64,000 nt of DNA from Acinetobacter sp. ANC 4558 (GCF_002135375.1 NZ_NEGH01000011.1:1-64000), one strand, 5' to 3'; shown: positions 17,428 through 26,650, counted from the first letter of the stretch. Notes: generated by a model from the sequence alone, not told the origin. Numbers and translations are program-made.

Positions 17428-18963
17428 TTACACAGCACCTTTCCATTTTTTCCAGCGTTCTTGATCTGGAGAACCTTCAATGTCTAAATTGTCTGCACCG
17501 ACGTTAAAGTTGTAATAGTCACGTAAAATGCTTTCTAAATCAGGACCGCCACAGTTGCCTTGTAAGATTTGGTTTACCGGTAACCATGCTTGGATATATT
17601 TTTCAGGTTCACGTTCAAAGATGTCATGACAACCATCTGAACAGGTGTGATAACGCTCACCTTTATAAATAGAATCACGGTAGCTAAATTGAGTTTGATC
17701 GCCATCCATTTCGGTAAAGGTCATCGGTATCTGACAGATTTGGCACAGTTGTGGTAGGCCATCACTATAAAAACGTTTGCCTTCTGCTTCCATCTTACGA
17801 GCAAGTTCCCATTTTGGACGGTAGTATTTGTCAAAAGTATCTGGGTATTTTTCAGATAACCAATCCATTTCTTCGTCTGTTGGAATCCACGTATGGAAGC
17901 CTGCAGCATGACCAAAGTTATAGAAAATCCACCATGCTTGATGCGATACGTGTTCTTTTTCTTTTTCAATTACTTCTGAATATTTTGGCATACGAATACC
18001 ATAACGGCTTAAGTCTTTAAATAAAGCACCGCCTGCTTCTTCAAAGTAAGTTTCCCATGCTTCTTTCCAAGACATCACTTTATTCGGTAACATGTAATCC
18101 ATCATCATGCCGACAATTGAAAGTAAACGTGTGCCACGCCAGAACCATTTATCAATCCACTCTTGAACGATTGGTACGTTATCTTCATGTTGCTCAAGTA
18201 AAAATTTAACGATTTCTAAACCGAGCGTCATGTGACGTGCTTCGTCAGACTGTGCAGAGAAACCGAAAGTCACTGTTGCCATGTCACCGTTATATGCTGC
18301 ACCAGACATAAATGGCACAAATAAAAGGTTTGTTAATACATATTCAAAAGCAAAACTGATGGCTAATAAAAACTCGAATGGACCTGCTGAGCGTGCATCT
18401 TCAAAGAATGATTTTGGTACAGATAAATACCAAACACGATCATGCATGTGCGCCCAATCTTGGAAGCCATCAAAGAACTTGTTGTAATGACTCATCGCAT
18501 GAATTTGTGTTTGTACATGACGCAATTCATCAATTGATTGCATTTGTGATGCAATACGTGCGCCGATTCCGCTAAATTGACGCCCAACATGCGCATAACC
18601 TTGATAAGCTTGGTATTCAAGTGGTGTGACGGCAGTTAAAAAGAGTTTGATGGCATTTAAATAACGTTCATTTGAAACATTCATTTGACCGTTATTTTGT
18701 GCAAATGCATCAAAAATGGCGTATAGTTTTTTCTCTTTTTCCGCTTGGTATTTCCAGTAAGAATCCATGGTTAAACGGAATGGATCTTCCCATTTCGACC
18801 AATCAGTGATTTTAATGCCTTCAAACTCTTCGTATGGGAAGGCATTTTTACGATCTGCATATGAGAAATCCCAATCCAAATCACGGGTAAGCATGCGATA
18901 ACGGTCTTTAGCATTTAATTTTTTAGTTGCGGTTTTTGTCGCTGTTTTTGCTTGAATGTTCAT
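17428..18963 (-). CDS. mopN: Phenol hydroxylase P3, large diiron subunit (alpha)
   Basis: A 511-residue catalytic subunit that hydroxylates phenol to catechol. The full set of bacterial multicomponent monooxygenase ligands is visible: Glu116, the DELRH motif (Glu146, His149), Glu207, and the DEARH motif (Glu241, His244). Near the C-terminus CQICQIP and YHTCSDGCHDIF form the zinc-binding YHS-like region of the DmpN type. The length is normal. It is the core of the operon. Confidence 0.96.
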   Translation of the reverse strand: MNIQAKTATKTATKKLNAKDRYRMLTRDLDWDFSYADRKNAFPYEEFEGIKITDWSKWEDPFRLTMDSYWKYQAEKEKKLYAIFDAFAQNNGQMNVSNERYLNAIKLFLTAVTPLEYQAYQGYAHVGRQFSGIGARIASQMQSIDELRHVQTQIHAMSHYNKFFDGFQDWAHMHDRVWYLSVPKSFFEDARSAGPFEFLLAISFAFEYVLTNLLFVPFMSGAAYNGDMATVTFGFSAQSDEARHMTLGLEIVKFLLEQHEDNVPIVQEWIDKWFWRGTRLLSIVGMMMDYMLPNKVMSWKEAWETYFEEAGGALFKDLSRYGIRMPKYSEVIEKEKEHVSHQAWWIFYNFGHAAGFHTWIPTDEEMDWLSEKYPDTFDKYYRPKWELARKMEAEGKRFYSDGLPQLCQICQIPMTFTEMDGDQTQFSYRDSIYKGERYHTCSDGCHDIFEREPEKYIQAWLPVNQILQGNCGGPDLESILRDYYNFNVGADNLDIEGSPDQERWKKWKGAV

Positions 18964-18984
18964 TTGATTATCCTGTTATTGTGT

Positions 18985-19007
18985 CGCTCAGCGTTAAATG
19001 CTGAGCG
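18985..19007 (-). other. Intercistronic hairpin between mopM and mopN
   Basis: CGCTCAGC and GCTGAGCG pair over 8 bp around a 7-nt loop, just upstream of the mopN ribosome site. Confidence 0.55.
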
Positions 19008-19019
19008 TGCATTCCATGT

Positions 19020-19289
19020 TTAGTTCCACTTCAACGTGAACATGTCATCATCTTCATCAACGTTGCCACCAAGCGTGATCATGTTGAGTTGTAGTTCTTG
19101 GATGTTCCAATCCTGCCCGAGTTTTTCAGAAACAGTTTCGGCACGAATCACTAACTCACCTGTACTTTCTACACGGATCATGGCAGGGAGGTATTGAATT
19201 GTGGCTTCAGGGTTATCTTGTTCTATCGCTTCAATGATGTAGCGAGAAGTATCATTGTCTTGTAGTGCTAAATAAACTTTAGAAGTCAT
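19020..19289 (-). CDS. mopM: Phenol hydroxylase regulatory (effector) protein P2
   Basis: An 89-residue cofactor-free effector (DmpM/MopM, MmoB-like) that binds the hydroxylase and tunes its activity. Start ATG at 19289 is chosen because AAGGAA from the end of mopL sits 8 nt upstream and the family begins MTSKVYLALQ; an upstream in-frame ATG at 19310 overlaps the mopL stop and is less likely. Confidence 0.92.
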   Translation of the reverse strand: MTSKVYLALQDNDTSRYIIEAIEQDNPEATIQYLPAMIRVESTGELVIRAETVSEKLGQDWNIQELQLNMITLGGNVDEDDDMFTLKWN

Positions 19290-19302
19290 GTGGGCAAATT
19301 CC

Positions 19303-20301
19303 TTATGCATTGTCTGTTAAAGCAAAACCTGCTTTTTTACTGCGTTCTGAGATGGTGGTTAAAGCGGTTTCGATATCGGCATCGCCTAAAGCAAAACCTG
19401 ACCACGTACTGAATGCGTCTTGTACTTGTGGTAAAAGTTCAGCAATCCATGTTTGGATTAAGGCTTTATTTTCTTCAGACTCAGTAGTGGCAAGTTTTAA
19501 AACAGGATCTGACCATTTGCGTAAGTCTGTTAAGCAGTCCTGCATAAACTCAATGAGCATTGCCATATCACGTGCGCCGTTCTCTACAAGGAGTTGATCA
19601 AACTGTCCATACACTAAACTTTGCATCAAGCTATCGATCAGCAATGTTTGTAAAATATATAACTTGAACCAATCTTGCTCAGTGAGGCTTTGCTCGCACA
19701 ATTTGCGTAGAGGCTGCCAAGCAGCATCATTCATCCAAATGTCTTTGGCTTGTTGTAAAGATTCACCAGTGTTGCCATCAAGCAGTAAACCAATACGAGA
19801 AATGTATTGCGCCATTCCAAGACGATCCATTGCTGCAAACATACAGGCTTGAGTAATCACTGTACCGTAACCATAAGCACTACCAGACATCATGTGTAAG
19901 TTGGCAGTTTGCTCGACATAGCGGAAAGGAAGTAAGCAAGAAATCAATTTTTGCTTTACATCTTCACTTAAGTTTTCCACCAAATGACGTTTTTCAAAGA
20001 AGGCATAATTACTTTCAGCAATATCTTGTAAACGTGCACGATGTTGTACATAAGCACCATAATAAAATTGGCGTGGATCCTTAAATACATACCAATCTTT
20101 CATGATTAAAGCGGTATAACTCGGATCATTTAAAGTTTTTGATGGGTTCCATAAAGGGCGATAATGAAAGTTAGTCGTGCCTTGAATATCAAAACTTACT
20201 TCTTGATAACGTGTAGCGGGTTTATTGCCAAAACGGCGTTCTATATACGCATAAGTTTGGCGAATTGGCGAAATGATTGACGTTTTAATTTCTAAAGTCA
20301 T
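19303..20301 (-). CDS. mopL: Phenol hydroxylase P1 subunit (beta)
   Basis: A 332-residue beta subunit with the helical ferritin-like fold of DmpL. It lacks the diiron ligands and forms the dimer core with the alpha subunit. NFHYRPLWNP and the YGAYVQHRARLQDIAE segment are typical of the family. GGAGATC precedes the ATG; its stop is 13 nt before mopM. Confidence 0.94.
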   Translation of the reverse strand: MTLEIKTSIISPIRQTYAYIERRFGNKPATRYQEVSFDIQGTTNFHYRPLWNPSKTLNDPSYTALIMKDWYVFKDPRQFYYGAYVQHRARLQDIAESNYAFFEKRHLVENLSEDVKQKLISCLLPFRYVEQTANLHMMSGSAYGYGTVITQACMFAAMDRLGMAQYISRIGLLLDGNTGESLQQAKDIWMNDAAWQPLRKLCEQSLTEQDWFKLYILQTLLIDSLMQSLVYGQFDQLLVENGARDMAMLIEFMQDCLTDLRKWSDPVLKLATTESEENKALIQTWIAELLPQVQDAFSTWSGFALGDADIETALTTISERSKKAGFALTDNA

Positions 20302-20326
20302 CGTGATCTCCTTATAGATAAACTCT

Positions 20327-20343
20327 CAGATCTTCTTGATCTG
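20327..20343 (-). other. Small intercistronic hairpin between mopK and mopL
   Basis: CAGATC and GATCTG pair over 6 bp with a 5-nt loop. It is the weakest of the five gap hairpins and could be chance. Confidence 0.35.
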
Positions 20344-20360
20344 CATCATTACAGTTTGAA

Positions 20361-20684
20361 TTACTCTGAAACTGGATTTTCTACATTAAAAATATGTTTA
20401 TTGGTTTGCATCAGTGCTTGTTGAGCAATTGGGTTCAGTACATCGGGTTCTTCACCATAACGCCATTTATCTTCCTGAGCATCATTCCAAGCTTTCTGTT
20501 CTTCATTCATTTCAATGACTTGATTAATTTCACAAAAATGCTGAAATGCTTGTTGAGGGAGAACAAGTTCTACAAAAAGGGTTGGATCTTGAATTGCAAA
20601 ATCGAATTCAACAAATTTGGCATTTCGATCACCTGTAATACGGATGTATTTAGTGAGTTGAGTTGGCTGAGTAAGAACAGTCAT
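20361..20684 (-). CDS. mopK: Phenol hydroxylase assembly protein P0
   Basis: A 107-residue DmpK/MopK-type accessory protein, first in the operon. In the Pseudomonas dmp system it is needed to form active hydroxylase from apo-oxygenase. KYIRITGDRNAKFVEFDF is typical of the family. The AAGGATGA ribosome site lies just upstream of the ATG, and the sigma54-type promoter is about 70 bp further upstream. Confidence 0.92.
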   Translation of the reverse strand: MTVLTQPTQLTKYIRITGDRNAKFVEFDFAIQDPTLFVELVLPQQAFQHFCEINQVIEMNEEQKAWNDAQEDKWRYGEEPDVLNPIAQQALMQTNKHIFNVENPVSE

Positions 20685-20750
20685 TGATTCATCCTTTCAT
20701 CGGTACATTGAATTCATTTCAACGTGAATTTTTATTTCTGAAAGCCTTAA

Positions 20751-20766
20751 ATCAAAATGTGTGCCA
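20751..20766 (-). promoter_or_regulatory. Sigma54 (-24/-12) promoter of the mop operon
   Basis: On the minus strand TGGCAC (20766-20761), five bases, then TTGAT (20755-20751); the GG doublet is followed by GA after exactly 10 bases. It lies in the divergent region between mopK and mopR and matches the Po-type promoters of DmpR/XylR-family regulators, apart from GA in place of GC. Confidence 0.8.
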
Positions 20767-20785
20767 AATTTATTAAATTCTAATT

Positions 20786-20798
20786 AATCAATTGCTTA
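20786..20798 (+). promoter_or_regulatory. IHF-site match between mop promoter and upstream activator sites
   Basis: AATCAATTGCTTA fits the IHF consensus WATCAANNNNTTR at every fixed position. It lies about 45-57 bp upstream of the predicted transcription start, the usual place for the DNA bend that brings a DmpR-type activator to sigma54 polymerase. Binding is inferred. Confidence 0.55.
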
Positions 20799-20840
20799 TG
20801 GGTTTTAAGTGGAATTAGGCAGAATAAATAGCTTTAAAAG

Positions 20841-20889
20841 TTCATGTAAAGATGAATGTTGAAGTGTAGATTTTCATTAAATGATGAAA
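20841..20889. promoter_or_regulatory. Paired inverted repeats, candidate MopR upstream activator sites
   Basis: TTCAT-N6-ATGAA (20841-20856) and TTTCAT-N6-ATGAAA (20872-20889) are near copies. Their centres are 32 bp apart, about three helical turns, at roughly -107 and -139 from the predicted mop start. Position and spacing resemble the two sites used by XylR/DmpR, though the sequence differs from the Pseudomonas consensus as I recall it. Confidence 0.5.
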
Positions 20890-21046
20890 TTTTTTAAAAT
20901 TATATTTATATAAGATTTTGATAATTAACTTTAAAAATAAAATACCTTAAAGGTATACTATTATAATAATAAGGTAGTAAAGCATTTTAGTCAGGATTAG
21001 GTAAGATGCATGTTATCGATATATAGCCAAGGATGGGTATTTCGTC

Positions 21047-22732
21047 ATGCCTACAGCCAAAGATGCGAAATTTTACACGCAAATTTTAGAAAAAAATAAA
21101 GACATCCAAGATCTTTTGGATAATATTCAGTTTGATACGCAGCATGGAAAAATTTGGTTTGATGAGAATCGAATGTTGCTTATGCATACCCATATGATGG
21201 GTTATCTGCGTAAAGATCTTTGTAATATGTTGGGATGGGAAAGAACAAAGCGCTTTTTTATCCGTTGCGGTTATCAAGCTGGGATCCGTGATGCTGAAGT
21301 AACATCTCGATTACGCCCAAATTTAAATGAGGCGGAAGCATTTATGGCTGGTCCACAAATGCATAGTATTCGTGGCATGGTGCAAGTTGAAGTCAATCGG
21401 TTAGAACTTAGCCATGATAATAAAAAATTCTATGCAGATTTTAATTGGCTTAATTCTTTTGAAGCGGAAGTTCATCTCAATGAGTTCGGAACGGCAGATG
21501 AGCCATCTTGTTGGATGTTGCTTGGCTATGCTTGTGGTTATACCAGTTTGGTGATGGGACAAACGATTATCTATCAAGAAACTCATTGTGTTGCACAAGG
21601 CGATGATTGCTGTCGAATTATTGGAAAACCATTAGAAGAATGGGGAAATGCAGATGAACTCATTCAATTTATGTCACCTGACCCTGTGTCGGATGAATTA
21701 ATTGCTTTGCAAGCAGAATTGAATGAGTTGAAAAAAAATATTTATACCGATGCTGAATCTGATTATGCGATGTTTAATTCGGTAGGTGAGTCTTCATCAT
21801 ATCGACATGTATGTGATTTATTGAAAAAAGCAGCAGGCAGTAAAGTTGCAGTATTACTGCAAGGAGAAACAGGTGTTGGCAAAGAAGCATTTGCACGTGG
21901 AATTCATGAAGGTAGTTCGCGGAAAGGTCAGCCATTTATTGCGATGAATTGTGCCAGTATCCCGCCGGATCTAATAGAAGCTGAATTATTTGGTGTAGAA
22001 AAAGGTGCATTTACAGGTGCACATCAAACTCGTATAGGTAAATTTGAACGGGCAAATCACGGCACAATTTTTTTAGATGAAGTGATTGAACTCTCAACAC
22101 GTGCACAAGCAGCTCTATTACGTATGTTACAAGAAGGAGAATTTGAGCGAGTAGGGGATTATCGAACTCGTCATGTTGATGTACGAGTCGTAGCTGCAAC
22201 CAATGAAGACTTAGAGCAAGCAGTAAAAGCTGGGCGCTTTAGAGCAGATCTCTATTATCGCTTAAATATATTTCCTGTCATGATTCCTTCTTTACGAGAG
22301 CGTCGAGATGATATTCCTTTATTGATTCAACATTTCTTGGTACGTTTTGAAAATATGTATGGCAAAAAAATAAAAGGTTTGAGCGATAAGGCCAAAAATT
22401 TCTTAATGAATTATGAGTGGCCAGGTAACATTCGGGAGCTTGAAAATTTATTAGAGCGGGCGACTTTACTGACGGATCATCAGCAGGAAATTAAACTTAG
22501 TCATTTGTTTCCGCAGATTAAAGAGGACATTGAAACAAAGCTTGAAAAAGTGAACTTAGATGCAGTAATACAAGATGGCTTTTGTTTAGAAGATCATGAA
22601 AGACAACTGATTTCTATCGCAATGCAAAAAGTGAATCATAATGTTTCTGAAGCAGCACGTGTATTGGGTATTAGCCGAGCAGCTCTGGATTATCGTTTAA
22701 AAAAGCAGGCTATTCATGGTAAGAAAGAGTAG
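21047..22732 (+). CDS. mopR: Phenol-sensing sigma54 activator MopR
   Basis: A 561-residue activator of the DmpR/XylR/MopR group. The N-terminal V4R sensor carries the residues known in MopR for phenol binding (His106, Trp134) and for the zinc site (Cys155, Glu178, Cys181, Cys189), all at the published positions as I recall them. The AAA+ domain has GETGVGKE, the GAFTGA loop and FLDEVIEL; the C-terminal Fis-type helix-turn-helix includes NVSEAARVLGISRAALDYRL. It is divergent from the mop operon and should activate the promoter at 20751 when phenol is bound. Confidence 0.95.
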   Translation: MPTAKDAKFYTQILEKNKDIQDLLDNIQFDTQHGKIWFDENRMLLMHTHMMGYLRKDLCNMLGWERTKRFFIRCGYQAGIRDAEVTSRLRPNLNEAEAFMAGPQMHSIRGMVQVEVNRLELSHDNKKFYADFNWLNSFEAEVHLNEFGTADEPSCWMLLGYACGYTSLVMGQTIIYQETHCVAQGDDCCRIIGKPLEEWGNADELIQFMSPDPVSDELIALQAELNELKKNIYTDAESDYAMFNSVGESSSYRHVCDLLKKAAGSKVAVLLQGETGVGKEAFARGIHEGSSRKGQPFIAMNCASIPPDLIEAELFGVEKGAFTGAHQTRIGKFERANHGTIFLDEVIELSTRAQAALLRMLQEGEFERVGDYRTRHVDVRVVAATNEDLEQAVKAGRFRADLYYRLNIFPVMIPSLRERRDDIPLLIQHFLVRFENMYGKKIKGLSDKAKNFLMNYEWPGNIRELENLLERATLLTDHQQEIKLSHLFPQIKEDIETKLEKVNLDAVIQDGFCLEDHERQLISIAMQKVNHNVSEAARVLGISRAALDYRLKKQAIHGKKE

Positions 22733-22765
22733 ATTTCAATTATATATAGATTGACTATTTATGGC

Positions 22766-22792
22766 GGGACCGTTCTAAATTTTGTGTAAGTA
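22766..22792 (+). repeat. Solo IS256-type terminal repeat
   Basis: GGGACCGTTCTAAATTTTGT and the following GTAAGTA match the IS256-family end at 23132 but no transposase follows; IS5-like sequence begins at once. It is the stump of a deleted or interrupted copy. Confidence 0.65.
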
Positions 22793-22794
22793 TT

Positions 22795-23005
22795 GGCTTT
22801 GTTGCACGAACCTAGTATAGAAGGCTTATTCAGCAATATAATTTCAAAATGAATAAGTCTGCCCCTAAAATCTATTCTATAACCAATTGGTCCTCCTATA
22901 ATCAAGCCTTAATTAACCGAGGTAAAATATTTCCATATGCTTTGATTTAAAGACTCAATGATATGCACAATCACAAGGCGAACTCAAACCTACTCTGATA
23001 CGTAA
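22795..23005 (+). pseudogene. IS5-family (IS903-like) transposase, N-terminal relic
   Basis: GGCTTTGTTGCAC begins the element and an ATG at 22849 opens MNKSAPKIYSITNWSSYNQA followed by LINRG, the usual start of IS903-type transposases. Frame is lost after about 34 codons. At about 22990 a piece encoding TYSDT appears; the same motif restarts at 25336, where the rest of an IS5 transposase is found. The two parts may be halves of one interrupted element. Confidence 0.65.
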
Positions 23006-23131
23006 GCGTCCGCTGAACACACCTTACGAATTCATCCTATAAGCCTTAATTTAGTTCCCACTTAAAAACAAGTGGGGACTTAAATTTATGGCGACAAATC
23101 ATCAGATATCGAGGATATCAGTGAAAAGAGG

Positions 23132-24361
23132 ACTGCTCTAAATTTTGTGTAAGTACTTAATTTTCATTTATCCTGAAAAGGATAATTACAAAAGGTACTT
23201 CACATGGATGAAGCAACAATTAAAAGTATGGCTGTTGAATTGGCTAAGGGTCTAAAAACACCAGAAAACTTAAACCAAATGACAGCCATATTTAAAAAGT
23301 TCATGATCGAAACTGCACTGAATACAGAACTCTCAGATCATCTTGGATATGAAAAGCATCAGCCCAAGAAAGGCTTAAACAGCCGAAATGGTTTTAGCTC
23401 TAAAACCGTTTCAACTCAAGATGGGCAACTGGCTTTAGATATTCCCCGTGATCGAGACGGTTCATTTGAGCCACAAATTATCAAGAAGCATCAAACGCGC
23501 ATTACCAGTATGGGTGATCAAATCCTTTCACTGTATGCAAAAGGAATGACCAATCGAGAAATTGTCGCATTCTTTAAAGAAATGTACGATGCAGATGTCT
23601 CAGCATCACTCATAAGCAAAGTGACCGATGCTGTGATTGAGCAAGTGACTGAGTGGCAAAATAGAGCATTGGATAGTCTGTATCCAGTAGTCTATCTCGA
23701 CTGTATCGTTGTAAAAGTCAGTCAACACTCCAATGTAATTAACAAGTCTGTATACCTTGCTTCGGGCATCAATATGGATGGGCAAAAAGAATTATTCGGT
23801 ATATGGATTGCCCAGACAGAAGGTGCCAAATTCTGGCTATCCGTCATGACAGAACTCAAAAATCGAGGGGTGCAGGACATTCAGCTGTGTATCGTACATG
23901 TTGGACGCAATAGCCTGAGATTTGTAAGCTGGAAAGACTACAAGGCTGTTACAGTTGGTCTTAAAGCGATCTATCAGGCAAGTACAGAAGAAAATGCCTT
24001 AAAATCTCTAGATATCTTCTGTGATCAATGGAATCATCAATATCCGAAAATTGGAGAATCTTGGCGAGCCAATTGGGAAAATATCCGCACAATCTTTAGC
24101 TATCTAGCTGAAATACGTCATGCGATTTATACAACGAATGCGATTGAAGCTTTGAATAGCGTGATCCGCCATTCAACAAAAAAGCGAAAGATCTTCTCGT
24201 CAGATGATTTAGTGAAGAAAGTCATTTACTTAGCAACAACAAATGCTGCTAAGAAATGGACAATGCCAATTCAAAATTGGCGTTTAGCAATGAATTGGTT
24301 TACGATTCAGTTCGATGATCGATTAAAAGATCATTTATAAAAAATGAAACTTACACAAAAT
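23132..24361 (+). mobile_element. IS256-family insertion sequence, right end truncated
   Basis: The left end (GGACTGCTCTAAATTTTGTG) starts at 23132. At the right side only ACTTACACAAAAT (24349-24361) of the inverted repeat remains before IS66-type coding sequence begins, so the outer part of the right end is lost. It carries a single transposase gene with an internal deletion. Confidence 0.8.
23204..24340 (+). pseudogene. IS256-family transposase with an internal deletion of the second catalytic Asp region
   Basis: The open frame codes for 378 residues and looks intact at first. The first Asp is in YLDCIVVKV and the C-terminal Glu region is in IEALNSVIRH. Between NRGVQDI and QLCIVHV (near residue 226, about 23880) the family normally has some 25 residues including the VDGLKGFP segment with the second catalytic Asp. 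Here they are missing without a frame change. The protein could be made but should lack transposase activity. AAGG lies upstream of the ATG. Confidence 0.8.
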
Positions 24362-24364
24362 AAT

Positions 24365-25335
24365 TTACAGGCTCGTGAAAAGTTAAATTTCCGACCCGCT
24401 CAGTTTTATAAAGAGCAACATGTTCGTGGTAAATGGGGGTGTGATCAATGTGATACATTAACTCAACAAGCAATACCGGCATATATCATTGAAAAAGGAA
24501 TTGCAACACCTGAGTTACTGAGCCATGTCTTGGTCTCAAAGTATGCAGATCACTTACCACTTTATCGTCAACGTCAAATCTTTTTACGTGCTGGCGTAGA
24601 TTTATCAAGATCTACGCTCTCCGATTGGATCGGTCGTTGTGGTGTTGAATTAGAGCGCTTAACTGATACTTTAAAAAAGTGATATTGCAACAGCAAGTTC
24701 TTCATACGGATGAAACCCTTGTGACCATCATGCGGTTAGATGGCAAAGAGAAAAAGCCAAAGAAAGGTTATGTTTGGACTTATGCCACTACTCAATATAA
24801 ACCTATTCAAGCGGTGATTTAGGACTTTCAAGATAGTCGCTCTGGTGAACATGCCGAAGCTTTTTTAAAAGATTGGCAAGGTCATTTGGTCTGTGATGAT
24901 TACAGTGGTTACAAAGCACGTTTCAAATCAGGTCAGATCATTGAAGTGGGTTGTATAGCACATGCTCGACGTAAATTTTATGAGCTGCATGTGCCTGGGA
25001 AAAGTGAAATTGCAGAACAGGCTTTAGCATTGATTCAGAAGCTTTATATGATAGAGGCTGAAATCAGAAAAAATACCGATGGTAGTGCTGAACAACGCCA
25101 TCAGTACCGGCAACAATATAGTAAACTTGTTATGACGCAACTTCATGAGTGGCTACTACAACATTAACACGTAGTCCCCTCAAGTTCTGCAACGACCAAG
25201 GCGATTAATTACAGTCTCAAACGATTGTCAGCCTTAAGTCGTTATTTGGACGATGGTCATCTACCTCTTTGTGCAATAATTGGGTGAAAAATCAAATGCG
25301 TCCATGGGTTTTAGGGCGTAAGAGTTGGTTAGACG
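24365..25335 (+). pseudogene. IS66-family transposase TnpC, fragmented
   Basis: The frame encodes the zinc-finger and central regions of an IS66 transposase: LNFRPAQFYKEQHVRGKWGC, then DETLVTIMRLDGKEKKPKKG, DDYSGYKARF and CIAHARRKFYELH, and finally RYLDDGHL with NWVKNQMRPWVLGRKSW. A frameshift near 24679, a TAG at 24821-24823, a TAA at 25165-25167 and further frame loss around 25280 break it. The 5' part is missing, replaced by the IS256 end. Confidence 0.85.
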
Positions 25336-25870
25336 CTTACTCTGATACAGCAATTCAATGCTGTTTTAATGATCAAATCTCTATTTGCCTTTATTTACCT
25401 ATGGCTACAGGCTTTGCGCAAAGCCTTATTTAATTATATGGTTTAAATTGGACAGCCCCGAATATCAGCGATATCTGTATCCAACTCTCTGTCGCAGATA
25501 AAACATATTGATATTGTGATAAGTTATCAAAAAGCAGTGATGAACTACACTTACTGGTAGACTTAACTGGTCTGAAGCTTTTAGGTGATAGTGAATGGAA
25601 ATGCAAAAAACATCAGCCTGAATATCTTCGGTAATGGCTTAAATTACATATTGGTATAGATGCTAAAACCTTACAAATATGGGCTATATAACTCACAACA
25701 AGATTCGCAAGTTCTTGGTGATCTATAAAAAATTCCATCTGATGAACGAATTAACTCCGTCTATACAGATGGCACGAAATACTGCAGACAAGTTATTTTA
25801 GATCGATAAGCTTAGTACTAAGAACTTTGATAGCCAAGTCAATGAAATTTATACACGTATTAGCCATCTT
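25336..25870 (+). pseudogene. IS5-family (IS903-like) transposase, C-terminal relic
   Basis: Reading across frames gives YSDTAIQCC, MATGFAQSLI, GLNWTAP, LVDLTGLKLLGDSEWKCKKH with QPEYLR, and LKLHIGIDAKTLQI, the middle and end of an IS903-type transposase. Stops and frameshifts are frequent. Together with 22795-23005 it may represent one IS5 element split by the IS66 and IS256 sequences. Confidence 0.7.
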
Positions 25871-25931
25871 AAATAAATTCATGGAATGAGATCTGCCTCA
25901 CACCCAAATTTAAATTATACTGGTGGAATTT

Positions 25932-25974
25932 GTAATTAAGCCAATCCTCCTTAATATAGGATTGGCTTAATTAC
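25932..25974. terminator. Strong hairpin downstream of the GntR gene
   Basis: GTAATTAAGCCAATCCT and its exact reverse complement form a 17-bp stem around a 9-nt loop, 8 nt beyond the stop of the minus-strand regulator gene. There is no long T-run, but the base of the stem is AT-rich, so it probably acts as the terminator of that gene. Confidence 0.7.
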
Positions 25975-25981
25975 AGTTTAT

Positions 25982-26650
25982 TTATAAAGTTATAGTATTT
26001 AAGGATGAAATTAAATCTGTAAATTTTTCACCCTGAATGACTACATGCTCTTTTAATAATTTTTCTGCAAGGACCTCATTACCATCTACTATTGCATTTA
26101 GTAGTGCTTCATGTTCGGAATATGAGTGATTCATACGATTATGAACCCTTAATTGTAATCTTCGATAAGGGTGTAAACGTTTGTGTAGTGAAGTTGCTTG
26201 TTCAATGAGAAAGGAGTTATGACTTGCATGATAAATTGCAAAATGAAAATTTTTGTTTTCCTCATAGTATCCTTCTGGATCATTATTAAATAAAAATTTC
26301 TCACAACTATTGTGAAGAGCAATCAATGTATTTTTTTCATCAAAACTGATACGTCTTGCAGCTAATCGACCGCACATTCCTTCAAGTTCAGCCATTACCT
26401 CAAACATCTCACATAGCACGATGGGTTGAATAGCTGGAATAATTGCACCTCGCCTAGGACGAATTTCAACAAGTCCATCGGCTGCTAATAATTTTAGAGC
26501 CTCGCGTACTGGTGTTCTAGAAACGTTGTAACGATCACATAATTCTTGTTCATCAAGCTTTGTACCAGGCATTAAACGCCCCAGAACAATATCATCCTCT
26601 AGTTTTTTAGTTACCTGAATAGATAGTGGTAAATTACTTGTAATATCCAT
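25982..26650 (-). CDS. mdcY: GntR-family (FadR/FCD) repressor, MdcY-like
   Basis: A 222-residue regulator with an N-terminal winged helix (LDEQELCDRYNVSRTPVREAL) and a C-terminal all-helical FCD effector domain with probable metal-binding His residues (FHFAIYHASHN, SEHEALL). ATG at 26650 is chosen because AGGA lies 7 nt upstream; an in-frame start at 26692 would run through the operator. It is divergent from the malonate operon, as is the MdcY repressor known from Acinetobacter, so the symbol is given by homology of context. Confidence 0.82.
   Translation of the reverse strand: MDITSNLPLSIQVTKKLEDDIVLGRLMPGTKLDEQELCDRYNVSRTPVREALKLLAADGLVEIRPRRGAIIPAIQPIVLCEMFEVMAELEGMCGRLAARRISFDEKNTLIALHNSCEKFLFNNDPEGYYEENKNFHFAIYHASHNSFLIEQATSLHKRLHPYRRLQLRVHNRMNHSYSEHEALLNAIVDGNEVLAEKLLKEHVVIQGEKFTDLISSLNTITL

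Noticed and set aside
22766..23160. Possible CRISPR-like array from repeated IS256-end sequences
   Set aside because: There are only two copies and they match transposon ends with no regular spacers.
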